Under the pieces are notes generated by a model, which saw only the letters and a program-made list of their open reading frames with translations, did no database searches and had not been told where the DNA came from. The position numbers and the translations under genes are program-made. From Haberlea rhodopensis (lineage: Eukaryota; Streptophyta; Magnoliopsida; Lamiales; Gesneriaceae), in the NCBI GenBank assembly GCA_907163345.1, contig CAJQUN010001326.1:1-64000 (forward strand): a DNA stretch of 64,000 nt, given 5' to 3'. Of the stretch, positions 34,856 to 46,966 are shown in pieces; the first letter of the stretch is position 1, and each line of letters begins with the position of its first letter.

Positions 34856-35500
34856 AGAGCTGTCGATTTGGTCCAATCCGCCACACAAAATATATGTGTT
34901 GGGTTAACATTTTTCCAATCCATTTGAAAGTGAGTCAAAATGAGTTAACTCGTTTGGGTTATGGGTTGAGATGTGTTGGGTTGGGTTAACCGCGGGTTAA
35001 ACTTAGAAGTTAGACATATATTGTATATAGATAATGAAGATAATGCAAGTATTAAAACAACTTTATCTGATGAGGGATCAAATATTCTAGAGGTTATTGC
35101 AAAAATTAAAGACGGAGGAGATGGAAAAGATGAAATATATAATATTAATGGTTAATAAATTTTGAAAGCTTTGCATTATATATTTAGTTTTGTTAGAGAT
35201 TGTTAAATTTATGCATTTTAAAGTTTTTATATTAATGTATTATTGTTAAACTATTTCTTCAAATGTTATAGATAATATATGTATTATTAAAATGTTAATC
35301 GACTAAAGCCTAATAAAATTATAATTTTTTATCAATTTTTGACGGGTTGGCCCGTCTAACCCGCAACCCACCATGGGTTGGATCGGGTTGGGGTTTTTCC
35401 AACGCACATGTAGGTGAGCCTAAACAGACTGACCTGTTTGGTTACGGATTTTAATGAGTTGGGTCGGGTTTGGTTGTCCCAAATTTAGTTTGAAGATAAA
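34855..35500. repeat. Possible non-autonomous element rich in GGGTTGGGTT
   Basis: gggttgggtt-rich DNA near 34960 and 35340-35470, separated by AT-rich sequence, resembles plant hAT-type MITEs with clustered gggtt/aaccc words. Ends and target duplication are not recognisable. Confidence 0.25.
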
Positions 35501-35636
35501 AGACGTAGACATACAAAGGAATCCATTCTTCTGAAACTGTGTGGCCACTGGCCACCAAACATTAGGCGGTGACTTAGCGATATTTCTATGAGACTTTAAA
35601 ACAATTTAGTGGTTACGAAAAAACAATATTTACTCC

Positions 35637-35717
35637 GTCGCCTGAGAGATTCGAACTCTCGCGGGGAAACCCCATGTACTTAGCAGGCACACGCCTTAAC
35701 CACTCGGCCAAAGCGAC
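35637..35717 (-). tRNA. tRNA-Ser (anticodon GCU)
   Basis: Reverse complement starts GTCGCTTTGGCCGAGTGG and ends TCTCAGGCGAC. The seven-base acceptor stem pairs with one G-U. D arm GGCCGAGTGGTTAAGGC, anticodon loop CTGCTAA, the long class II variable arm (GGGGTTTCCCC) and T loop TTCGAAT are all present. CCA is not encoded, as expected in a nuclear gene. No intron is seen. A T6 run lies about 14 bases past the 3' end on the gene strand, a polymerase III terminator. Confidence 0.97.
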
Positions 35718-36741
35718 TTTTGTTTCTTTTTACGATAGTAAATTTATAGAATACAATTTGTATTTTGGATCTCGACAGAAGGAGGTAAACATCGGAATAA
35801 AAGATTGAGCCTTGAGGCATGGTCCAAGTTGTGCAGCCTTGGTGGCAGTAAGGGATGCTTGGAACTTCGAAGCCTATTATATGTTCTAATTAATACAAAT
35901 ACCTAATCACAATATATGTTTCCTCAAACTTATTTCAATCTTACAAAAAAAGATGAAATGCGTCCCCGCGCTTTAATTGTTCTAGGTCTACCACATAATT
36001 TTGCGATAACCACCGATATTAATATTTTGTTAGTTATTCATGACTTACGAGCAGGGGAGAATCTAAGAATTTTTTCGAGGGGGACAAAAGTTAATGACAT
36101 AAAAATTAAACAAAAAGACCTGATAAACATCCGAGTTTCAAGACGGTAGGTAAAAATAACTATGTAAATTATTACAATGCAATTACAATTGTTCTCGACG
36201 AGAGCTCATAGTTTGATATCGTCGCATAATAGATTCATTGTCGATCCCATGAAAAGCTTCTTTCTCAATATATGTAACCAAGCAAGCATTAAGCCAATCA
36301 TCTCCCATTCGGCTACGTAATAAATTTTTGACAATACTCATCGCTGAAAATGATCTCTCTACGCTCGCAGTTGCAACAGGTAAGGTTAATGCCAAAGTAA
36401 CAAGCATATACACCAATGGATAGATCATGTGCCTTCTTGTTTCGACCATTTTCTTAGCAAGACCTGCAATTCCACCCACTACTAAAAATTCATTGTCACT
36501 ACGCATAGCAGTTATATAAGTCTCTAGTTGATTATCAAGTAACAAAATATCATATGCGGAAAATTCCTTTGGATATAATCAAGCAAAACTTATGAGATTT
36601 TCCTTGTTAAAAGCAGAGAATGCATCTCTAGGATTAAGACTTCCAACGCAATGAAGTAATTCGGTATTTGCCTCAGAAATCGACAATTTAGCTCCATCGG
36701 TTGTTTATCCAAAATAGCACAAAACAACTCAATATGAAAAC

Positions 36742-37075
36742 TGTTGGGGTTCAACAATTGCCTATGCTTTGTGATCGGTCGAACACGTGGCGCTTGTGCC
36801 AGTGAATGGTTGAAAAGATTGATGTTGCGCCATTACCCTTAACTATAGTTATTGGTAAAGCGGCAAGCGCTCGATCCAACAATTGGTATCAGAGCCTAGG
36901 TCGCGTGTTCGATTTCCATGAGTTGTAGATAGTGCAATTATTGGGGAATGGGTTGTTGAAGTTCAACAATTGCCTCTGCACTGTGATCGGTCGAACACGT
37001 GGCGCTTGTGCGAGTGTATGGAGATTGAAGTTGCGCCATTACCCTTAGGTAAAGCAGTAAGCGCTCGATCCAGCA
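36742..37075 (+). mobile_element. TRIM (terminal-repeat retrotransposon in miniature), 334 bp
   Basis: LTR 1 is 36742-36881 (140 bp, TGTTGGGGTTCAACAATTG...CTCGATCCAACA). LTR 2 is 36954-37075 (122 bp, TGTTGAAGTTCAACAATTG...CTCGATCCAGCA), with a gap of about 18 bp relative to LTR 1. A primer-binding site TGGTATCAGAGCC (36884-36896), complementary to initiator tRNA-Met, follows LTR 1. A purine-rich ttggggaatgggt precedes LTR 2. Flanks are AAAAC and AAAAT, a 5-bp duplication with one change. It sits inside the hAT coding sequence and carries no gene. Confidence 0.9.
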
Positions 37076-37955
37076 AAAATAACCAAGTTGGTCTTTTCTT
37101 GAGTTCTCCGCCTTGGACGGCCAGGAGCTATACACTTTTCATCCATATTGGGTACTATAATTTCATGAGTAGACCAAAAGGAATACACTTCATTCAATAG
37201 AGAATCACATCCGTTGTCTCTTAAAGATTGTAATCTTTGCTTTGAGATATTCACTAATCTCAAAGCATTCTCTATCTCCTGCTCATTTCTTTGTAATGCT
37301 AGTGACAACTCATTACTAATACCCAATATTGCCTTCATTAAATGCATAGTGAAAGCAAACTCAAACGATTGCAATGCTTCTAAAAACATATGTGCTTCAA
37401 CTTTTGCTACATGCTTACCCCATCATCCATAATAATTTCAAGAAGCTCGATCACAGAGGAGAACGTCATAATGAACCTAACTAAACTAGCATAATGTGAG
37501 CCCCAACGAGTATCACCAGGTCGTTGCATGTTATTTCTTGATTCAACCCACAGCCACTAACAATTTCTCCTTTTCCTTAGTGCTTCCATAACTTTATCAT
37601 GTTGTTTGTCTTTAAGAATATCTTGTCTCTTACAAGATGCTCCAACAACATTTATAACTTTTGACATTATTTCAAAAAGATATTGAACTTGAAAATGGTA
37701 CTTTGCAACAGCTACTAAACCCAATTGGAGTCGATGAGCAAAACAATGAACATAACAGGCATAATGAATTTCTTGTAAAATAAGAGTTTTCAAACCTCTA
37801 AGTTCACCTTGCATATTGCTTGCTCCATCATAACCTTGCCCACGCAACCTTGATTTGCTTAGACCATGACGAGAAAATAACATTTCAATAGAAGCTTTAA
37901 GTAAAGCTGCAGTCGTACTAGAAACATGCTCAATACCAAGGAAACATTCAATTAT

Positions 37956-40016
37956 TGTGATATCCCCGAAATGGTTAATTTCATTTGGGCATTAATTGTG
38001 ATTATATGATTAATTATGGTGGTAATTAATTATGTGTTGGAATTATTATGTGGAAATGCTTAGTCACGTGATAAAGTGACCCGGGATAGCATTTCAGGGT
38101 GCATGTTGGACATGTTGGGAATTATGGTTGGAAGCATGATTTATTTGCCATGGTTAGCAATTAATTGGAAATCATGATTTAATTGATATTTTGGTGCATT
38201 TTGAGTTAATGCTTTGAAAATATCATGTTGGGGTGTTTTGTACACCATGGAATTCTTTTTGGTATGTATTTTAATAAACTCACTTTTATACCCCAACCCC
38301 ACCACCCACTCTTACTTTTACTTTACCAAACAACACCCAAACCCTTCCTTTTTCTCTTCATTTTCGAGTTTGAGCATAAGGGTGAAGAGAAGTTCTTGCA
38401 AAACTTTGATTTGTGGAGTTTGTTGGGTGATTTGAGGTCCCCCAAGAGGTATGGATACCTCATGGTTAATTTTGTTGTGTTTTGCTTAAGTTTGATATGG
38501 TTTGAAGAGTTTTAAAATGGGTTTGTGTTGGGTTGTTGTGGTTTTGGTATTATTTTGGGTGGATGTTAAATATATGAGTTAATGTAGATGTTTATTGATG
38601 GTTTTGAGTGGTTTTGTATGGTTGGTGTTGGATTAATTGAGTTTGTTTGAGTTGGGGTTGAAGATGGGTGAATAGTGCCCGAAAATCGGATGCCCAGAGC
38701 TCGGCGATCGATCGGTGCCTTCCGCGATCGATCGCGAGCAGCAGTGCTGAAGACAGTGGACTTCAGCGATCGATCGCGAGTTTGGCGCGATCGATCGGCG
38801 AGGCCGCGATCGATCGGCGCAAACTCAGCGATCGATCGCGGATTGAATATTTTTGTTGGGCGAGGCAGAGAGGTCTCGCGATCGATCGGGGCTTTATGGC
38901 GATCGATCGCGAGACACCAAAAATGGTGTTTTTGGATTTTTTTGTAGGATTTTTGGTATTGGACTATTATTGGGTTCTAATATTGATTTGTGTGAATATG
39001 TAGAACCATCCCAGGTGGCAACTCAGCCAAGGAATTGAAGTCCTACCACATTCTACATTTTGGAAAGGTATGTAGAGGACGTACGGGCACCCAACGGTAC
39101 ATGTATCTTATATACTCATTGTTTATGCATTGTGGATGCGAGTATATATGTGGTATTGCATTGTGGATGCAAATACATGTTATGCATGATGTTTATAGAT
39201 GCATATGATGATTATTGGTGCACATCCCATGAGTCGTGGTCATCCATTGATGATTTTAATGCTTGCCGCTATTTGTTTTGGTTCCGCTAAATGTGAAGCG
39301 AGGGGTGGGAGCGCCGCATGTCACATTTGAGCGTGGTTATCATATAGGGCGAGGAAAGGGTATTTGCCGCTCAATGAGAGGCGAGGGGTGGGAGTCCCGC
39401 ATGTCCATTGAAGCGAGGTTATCCTATGCCGCCTATATGTAAATAAGCGAGGGGCATTAAAATACATTGTGATGGACAGACTAGGGATTGGTGATCAGTA
39501 TTTGGTATTGATGAGATGGCATATGTCATGACATGTTTAGACCATTAAAAATAATCTATTGATTATACTCATGAGTTATGGTACATGGACAACCAAACGG
39601 GAAGCGTTTGAAATGCATGGGGAAAACAGGAAGTGTTTTATTATGATTATGCATTTACGCTTTATCTTCATATTGTGTTGAATATGAATGATTATTATTG
39701 CTCATGTTTGGGGGTTGTCCTTGTAGGTACACGTTTGGCATGATAGAAGGGCTAGACGGGTTGAGATGGTGAGCTCGTTGAGGATGCTTTTGGGACTTGA
39801 AGGACAGGATTATTTTGGATAGTATCTACTCTAGGAGTAGTATAAAACTATAGTTGAACGCATTCATTGATTGGAATGTAATTAATCCATTTGGTAGTCC
39901 TTATTTTTGGCATGTAATGCTTAAGCTCATAGACTCAACACGTTCTTTTACACTCTGATCTTTTATATTAGCTCTATTATGCCTTGATTCCGCACTTAAG
40001 GATTAGGGTCCTTACA
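37956..40016 (+). repeat. 5' LTR of the Tekay-type element, 2061 bp
   Basis: Runs from TGTGATATCC to GGTCCTTACA. A cluster of GCGATCGATCG palindromes lies at about 38704-38912. A poly-pyrimidine tract and short imperfect repeats (gcgaggggtgggag, twice, near 39300 and 39380) follow. It should hold promoter and polyadenylation signals. Confidence 0.95.
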
Positions 40017-40020
40017 TTAG

Positions 40021-40032
40021 TGGTATCAGAGC
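40021..40032 (+). other. Primer-binding site of the Tekay-type element
   Basis: TGGTATCAGAGC, four bases after the 5' LTR, is complementary to the 3' end of initiator tRNA-Met, the usual primer of this group. Confidence 0.9.
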
Positions 40033-40229
40033 AGTGGTTAGAGAACCCGGGAACGAGTGAAGGGTAGCCTTAGCATGATTGGCTAGGTGCTTACATTTGA
40101 AGCATGTTTATGAATGTTGTGCATATTAATGTATATCCTGTTATACTAACGTGCTTATTCTCATTCCTGTTATCTAACGGCATAACATATATATTGCTTT
40201 GGAATTGTTGTTAACATTTGTGTTACAGC

Positions 40230-43200
40230 ATGGCTGCTAATGAGGAGGTTGGAGATGTTGGTAGTGTGAACGCAAGCGTTGGACAAGTGAACCCTCTACC
40301 TCCACCGGCCGTAGGCATGGAACCCGTAGCTCAGTTATTACTACCGGGTGAGATCAGTTTGACGCAATTTCTGTCTTACCATCCGCCCCGGTTTGAGGGG
40401 ACAGAGTCCGGAGAAGAGGCTGAAGAGTGGCTGGAAAGACTTGAACAGATCTTTGTATCGGCTCCTTGTGCTGTTACAGCTTGGCTGAGGCTGGCGGAGT
40501 TTCAGTTAGCTAAGAAACCTCTAATGTGGTGGAGGAGCACGGTGATGGAGCTAAGAGCACTAGGTGCTGTGATTGATTGGACACTCTTCAGGACTAGGTT
40601 TCTGAACCGGTACTTCTCCGCAGCGGCGAGACAGACGAAGGAAGACGAATTTACAAGTTTGAAACAGGGGAACATGACGGTGTCAGACTATGCCACGCGG
40701 TACTCTTCGTTGCTGAGGTATGTTCCCCCACATTGCCACTAATGGGCACGCAAAGATGAGGAATTTTATGAAGGGGTTGCGACCGGAGCTCTATGACCGG
40801 GTTATCACCAATAACCCAACTTCTTTTGATGATGCTCTCACAAGGGCGGAGCTTGCCGAGCTTGGGGTGGGAGCTTATCCTAGTGCTATGCCACCACCAG
40901 TACCGCAACAGAGGCAGACTAATGACAGCTTGAGGCCCCGAGGAGAGCCATTCGTGGTGCCTCTTCATCTTCGCGATTTGGTGGAAAGAAATTCTTTGGA
41001 CAGAAGCAGGAGGGCAAGAAGGGCAATTGGTCCGCCAACCGAGGATCCACGCAAGGAAATAGGCCTGGAGAGCCTAGGTGCGACAATTGTGGAGGACCAC
41101 ATTCTTCAAGCAAGTGCCCTGCCTGTTATATCTGTGGCAAGATGGGCCACATCGCTCGGTATTGCCCCACCCGGGGAGGACAGTCAGAGTTTCAGGGCAA
41201 CAAGCCGAGGTTTGATGACAGGACTGTACACCAGAGGCAGCAGTTTGGGCCTCGACCATCGAGAGGTCAGACAGTGGGACCGCCCCAGGGACAGGTGTAT
41301 GCACTGACCAGAGAGCAGGCCCAGGCAGCCCCAGAGGAGGTGATCGCCGGTACGTGTCATTTATTTACGTACCCTGCTTTTATTTTGATCGATACAGGTG
41401 CCTCCCACTCTTTTGTATCGGTGGGTTTTGTGGAAAGACACCATATGCGCACGTCTTCTCTACCCACACCTCTCCTTGTCTCGACACCCACTGGAAGAAA
41501 TGTCGTAGCTGATCAGTTTATGGCAGACTGCCTCATTTATTTTGAGGGCAACGAATTGAGATCAGACTTGATCGTATTGGGCATGTCAGACTTTGACTGC
41601 ATCTTGGGTATTGATATTCTGAACAGATATCAGGCAGTGGTGGATTGCCGGCAGAGGACAGTGAAGTTCAGACCTGAGTTGGGCAGTCAGTGGACCTTCT
41701 ATGGCAACGGTTCTCGTGCGAAGATTCCGTTGATTTCAGCGATCAAGATGACTCAGTTGTTGGAACGTGGCCACACGGGCTATCTCATTTATGCCGTGGA
41801 CACGTCTGGGAAGAGTAAAGAATTGAGAGTTGAGGATGTGCCAGTAGTGGCAGAGTTTGCTGATGTATTCCCAGAAGAGATCCCAAGATTTCCACCGGCT
41901 AGGGAAGTTGAGTTTGGGATCGAGTTGTTGCCAGGGACATCCGCTATCTCTCGTGCACCTTATAGGATGGCACCGGCTGAGTTGAGAGAGTTGAAAGAAC
42001 AGTTGCAGGATCTCCTTGACAAGGGATATATACGCCCGAGCGTGTCGCCATGGGGCGCACCAGTTCTCTTTGTGAAGAAGAAGGACGGCTCGATGCGGTT
42101 GTGCATCGATTACCGGCAACTGAATAAGGCTACAGTGAAGAACAAATATCCTCTTCCAAGGATCGACGATCTGTTTGATCAGTTGCAAGGTACCAGGGTG
42201 TATAGCAAGATTGATTTGAGATCCGGGTATCATCAAATTCGAGTCAGAGAGGAAGATGTGCAGAAGACAGCATTCCGGACCCGATATGGACATTATGAGT
42301 TCCTAGTGATGCCGTTCGGCGTGACGAATGCTCCAGCAGTCTTTATGAGTCTGATGAATAGGGTGTTTCAGCCGTATCTTGATCAGTTCATCATTGTGTT
42401 CATCGATGACATCCTCATCTACTCCCGGAGCGAGGAAGAGCATGCGAAACACTTGAGGACAGTGCTCCAGATTCTTCGAGATCACCAGTTGTATGCTAAG
42501 CTCAGTAAGTGTGAGTTCTGGTTGAACAGCGTAGTATTTCTGGGGCATGTCATATCGAGCAGCGGGATATCTGTAGATCCCAAGAAGATTGAGGCTGTGA
42601 TGGAGTTGGCTGCCCCCACTTCTGTGCCGGAGATACGGAGTTTTCTGGGTTTGGCCGGTTATTATCGACGCTTTGTCGAGGGCTTTTCGAAGATCGCCAA
42701 GCCGTTGACACAGTTGACCCAGAAGGGTGTGCCTTTCTTTTGGTCAGAAGCTTGTGAGGAGAGCTTCCAGGAGTTAAAGCACCGGTTGACGATGGCGCCA
42801 GTGTTAGTGATCCCTACGGAGAACTCCAGATTTGTTCTGTATACCGATGCATCACTCCAGGGCCTTGGGTGTGTACTGATGCAAGATAAGCATGTGGTAG
42901 CTTATGCATCGAGACAGTTGAAGCCGCACGAGACTAGATACCCAGTCCATGACTTGGAACTGGCGGCTATCATCTTCGCCCTGAAGATTTGGAGACATTA
43001 TTTGTATGGTACTTCATTTACCATTTACACGGATCACAAGAGCCTCAAGTTTTTATTCACTCAGGCAGAGCTGAACATGAGGCAGAGGAGGTGGATGGAC
43101 TTACTCAAGGACTATGATTGTGAGATTGAGTACCATCCCGGAAAAGCTAATTTGACAGCAGACGCTTTGAGCCGGAAAGTGAGGAGTTCTGCTGAGGACG

Positions 43201-44785
43201 TCATCCATCTGTCGGCTATGATGACCTCCTATTGCCATCTGGGCTATGATTTTGACATTGATGCATCACCTGTGTATGTATCGACTTTGTTAGCTGAGCC
43301 AGATATCTATGAGAACATCATGAGAGCTCAGAGGTCAGACGATGAGGTTCATAGGTGGTTATCTTTAGTACATCTTGGTCAGCCAACGAAATTCAGAGTG
43401 GCCGATGACGGGTCTTTGAGATTGGGTGACCGTTGGGTGGTTCCGAGTACGCCGGAGTTGCGTAGAGGGATCTTGGAGCGAGCTCATAGTAGCAGACTGA
43501 GCATCCACCCAGGCGGGAAAAAGATGTATAAAGATCTGCGTGGTCAGTTTTGGTGGAAAAGGATGAAGAGTGACGTCGTCACTTTTGTAAAGAGGTGTTT
43601 GATCTGCCAGCAGGTTAAGGCAGAGAGACAGAGACCTGGCGGCGAGTTGAGAAGCTTGGAGATACCGAAGTGGAAGTGGGAACACATTTCCATGGACTTC
43701 GTGACTCATCTGCCGAGGAGTGCTTCAGGCTTCGATGCTATTTGGGTGATCGTGGATCGATTGACCAAGGTAGCTCATTTTATCCCCTATAGCATGACTT
43801 TCACCTTTTTGAGGATGGCGCAGTTGTATATTAGAGATGTGGTGAGATTGCATGGGATCCCCGTTTCCATAGTGTCAGATCAAGATCCGCGATTCACATC
43901 TCATTTCTGGGAAGGTCTTCAGTCAGCCTTGGGAACTGAAGTCAGATTGAGCACTGCTTATCATCCTAAAACGGATGGCCAGACCGAGCGCACTATCCAG
44001 ACGCTCGAGGACATGTTGAGAGCTTGTGTTTTGGAGTTCGATGCCTCTTGGCAGGATTCAGTGCCTTTGGTAGAGTTTTCTTATAACAATAGCTACCAGG
44101 CGAGTATTCAGATGGCTCCGTTTGAAGCTCTTTATGGCAGACGGTGTAGATCACCCTTGTGTTGGGATGATTTGGACCGCAGATCGGTCGGAGGACCGGA
44201 GTTGATTCGGGAGATGGAAGAAAAGATAAAGACGATAAGGCAGAAAATGAAAGCGGCCCAGGACAGACAGGCAGCTTATGCAAATAGACGGCGGAGACCG
44301 TTGGAATTTCAGTTGGGAGATAAGGTCTTTTTGAAGATCTCGCCTTTCAGAGGCGTTGTGCGATTTGGGATGCGCGGGCGAGGTATGTTGGACCGTACGA
44401 GATTTTGCAGCGCATTGGCACCTTAGCTTACCGACTGGCTTTGCCGCCTTCTTTATCTGGTATACATGATGTGTTTCATGTATCGATGCTGCGGAAGTAT
44501 GAGCCGGATCCATCTCATGTGTTACAGCTTTCCGAAGTTCAGTTGGAATCCGATATGTCTTATGTGGAACGGCCTGTCAGAATTCTGGATCGAGCAGACC
44601 GTAGACTTCGGAACAAAGTGATACCGATGGTAAAGATTCAGTGGGATCGCAGGGGTGTCGAGGAGGCTACGTGGGAGACGGAGCGGCATATGGTGCAGCA
44701 CTACCCGAAACTATTCTCTGGTATGTGTTTATGTTTAGTTTCTTTTGGGGTAAGTGCATGTGATTTCGAGGACGAAATCTTATAA
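40230..44785 (+). pseudogene. Gag-pol polyprotein of the Tekay-type element, three lesions
   Basis: Gag starts at ATG 40230 (MAANEEVGDVG). The capsid region includes FEGTESGEEAEEWLERLEQI and a zinc knuckle [14 protein letters not shown] (about 41121-41163). Protease [10 protein letters not shown] is at 41386-41415, [12 protein letters not shown] near 42400, RNase H YTDAS near 42845. Integrase HHCC spans about 43480-43615, with the DDE core about 43690-44000 ([27 protein letters not shown]). The chromodomain (YVERPVRILD...VEEATWE) lies near 44560-44690, and the stop is at 44783-44785. One extra C in a C5 run (about 40724-40730) shifts the frame, and a missing base near 40930-40950 restores it. 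A deletion of about 10-11 nt near 44370 removes the residues between GMRG and RYVGPYE and shifts the integrase C-terminus out of frame. It cannot make a full polyprotein as read. Confidence 0.93.
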
Positions 44786-44794
44786 GTAGGGGAG
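44784..44794 (+). other. Polypurine tract of the Tekay-type element
   Basis: aagtaggggag lies three bases before the 3' LTR and overlaps the pol stop codon by two bases. It is the expected plus-strand primer site. Confidence 0.8.
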
Positions 44795-44797
44795 TAT

Positions 44798-46859
44798 TGT
44801 GATATCCCCGAAATGGTTAATTTCATTTGGGCATTAATTGTGATTATATGATTAATTATGGTGGTAATTAATTATGTGTTGGAATTATTATGTGGAAATG
44901 CTTTGTCACGTGATAGAGTGACCCGGGATAGCATTTCAGGGTGCATGTTGGACATGTTGGGAATTATGGTTGGAAGCATGATTTATTTGCCATGGTTAGC
45001 AATTAATTGGAAATCATGATTTAATTGATATTTTGGTGCATTTTGAGTTAATGCTTTGAAAATATCATGTTGGGGTGTTTTGTACACCATGGAATTCTTT
45101 TTGGTATGTATTTTAATAAACTCACTTTTATACCCCAACCCCACCACCCACTCTTACTTTTACTTTACCAAACAACACCCAAACCCTTCCTTTTTCTCTT
45201 CATTTTCGAGTTTGAGCATAAGGGTGAAGAGAAGTTCTTGCAAAACTTTGATTTGTGGAGTTTGTTGGGTGATTTGAGGTCCCCAAGAGGTATGGATACC
45301 TCATGGTTAATTTTGTTGTGTTTTGCTTAAGTTTGATATGGTTTGAAGAGTTTTAAAATGGGTTTGTGTTGGGTTGTTGTGGTTTTGGTATTATTTTGGG
45401 TGGATGTTAAATATATGAGTTAATGTAGATGTTTATTGATGGTTTTGAGTGGTTTTGTATGGTTGGTGTTGGATTAATTGAGTTTGTTTGAGTTGGGGTT
45501 GAAGATGGGTGAATAGTGCCCGAAAATCGGATGCCCAGAGCTCGGCGATCGATCGGTGCCTTCCGCGATCGATCGCGAGCAGCAGTGCTGAAGACAGTGG
45601 ACTTCAGCGATCGATCGCGAGTTTGGCGCGATCGATCGGCGAGGCCGCGATCGATCGGCGCAAACTCAGCGATCGATCGCGGATTGAATATTTTTGTTGG
45701 GCGAGGCAGAGAGGTCTCGCGATCGATCGGGGCTTTATGGCGATCGATCGCGAGACACCAAAAATGGTGTTTTTGGATTTTTTTGTAGGATTTTTGGTAT
45801 TGGACTATTATTGGGTTCTAATAATGATTTGTGTGAATATGTAGAACCATCCCAGGTGGCAACTCAGCCAAGGAATTGAAGTCCTACCACATTCTACATT
45901 TTGGAAAGGTACGTAGAGGACGTACGGGCACCCAACGGTACATGTATCTTATATACTCATTGTTTATGCATTGTGGATGCGAGTATATATGTGGTATTGC
46001 ATTGTGGATGCGAGTATATATGTTATGCATGATGTTTATAGATGCATATGATGATTATTGGTGCACATCCCATGAGTCGTGGTCATCCCTTGATGATTTT
46101 AATGCTTGCCGCTATTTGTTTTGGTTCCGCTAAATGTGAAGCGAGGGGTGGGAGCGCCGCATGTCACATTTGAGCGTGGTTATCATATAGGGCGAGGAAA
46201 GGGTATTTGCCGCTCAATGAGAGGCGAGGGGTGGGAGTCCCGCATGTCCATTGAAGCGAGGTTATCCTATGCCGCCTATATGTAAATAAGCGAGGGGCAT
46301 TAAAATACATTGTGATGGACAGACTAGGGATTGGTGATCAGTATTTGGTATTGATGAGATGGCATATGTCATGACATGTTTAGACCATTAAAAATAATCT
46401 ATTGATTATACTCATGAGTTATGGTACATGGACAACCAAACGGGAAGCGTTTGAAATGCATGGGGAAAACAGGAAGTGTTTTATTATGATTATGCATTTA
46501 CGCTTTATCTTCATATTGTGTTGAATATGAATGATTATTATTGCTCATGTTTGAGGGTTGTCCTTGTAGGTACACGTTTGGCATGATAGAAGGGCTAGAC
46601 GGGTTGAGATGGTGAGCTCGTTGAGGATGCTTTTGGGACTTGAAGGACATGATTATTTTGGATAGTATCTACTCTAGGAGTAGTATAAAACTATAGTTGA
46701 ACGCATTCATTGATTGGAATGTAATTAATCCATTTGGTAGTCCTTATTTTTGGCATGTAATGCTTAAGCTCATAGACTCAACACGTTCTTTTACACTCTG
46801 ATCTTTTATATTAGCTCTATTATGCCTTGATTCCGCACTTAAGGATTAGGGTCCTTACA
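44798..46859 (+). repeat. 3' LTR of the Tekay-type element, 2062 bp
   Basis: Nearly identical to the 5' LTR. Differences seen by eye include an A/T and an A/G near its position 100, one C gap near position 490, and changes near positions 1026, 1110, 1220, 1290, 1760 and 1850. It is followed by the ATTAT duplication. Confidence 0.95.
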
Positions 46860-46966
46860 ATTATCTTTCCCTTTTTGTTCACATATCTTAACACAACTGT
46901 CATTTGCTCTTTCACCGATGCATCATGAGACTCGTCAACCGAGATAGCAAAATGTGCCTCACCTAT

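Larger units (their letters stand above)
37956..46859 (+). mobile_element. Full-length Ty3/Gypsy chromovirus, Tekay/Del type, 8904 bp
   Basis: Both LTRs start TGTGATATCC and end GGTCCTTACA. The element is flanked by exact ATTAT duplications (37951-37955, 46860-46864). A tRNA-Met primer-binding site, gag-pol in the order gag, protease, RT, RNase H, integrase, chromodomain, and a polypurine tract are present. The chromodomain type, single gag-pol frame and LTRs of about 2 kb fit the Tekay (Del) clade. About a dozen differences between the LTRs are visible by eye, so it is the youngest insertion here. Confidence 0.95.

Noticed and set aside
36742..37075. Cassandra-type TRIM with 5S rRNA-like LTR
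   Set aside because: No 5S-like promoter boxes were recognisable in the LTR, and the LTR is much shorter.
38675..38947. Open frames rich in RSIG/DRSR repeats in the LTRs
   Set aside because: They are translations of the GCGATCGATCG cluster in the LTR, present in three frames and duplicated in both LTRs; no evidence of a protein.
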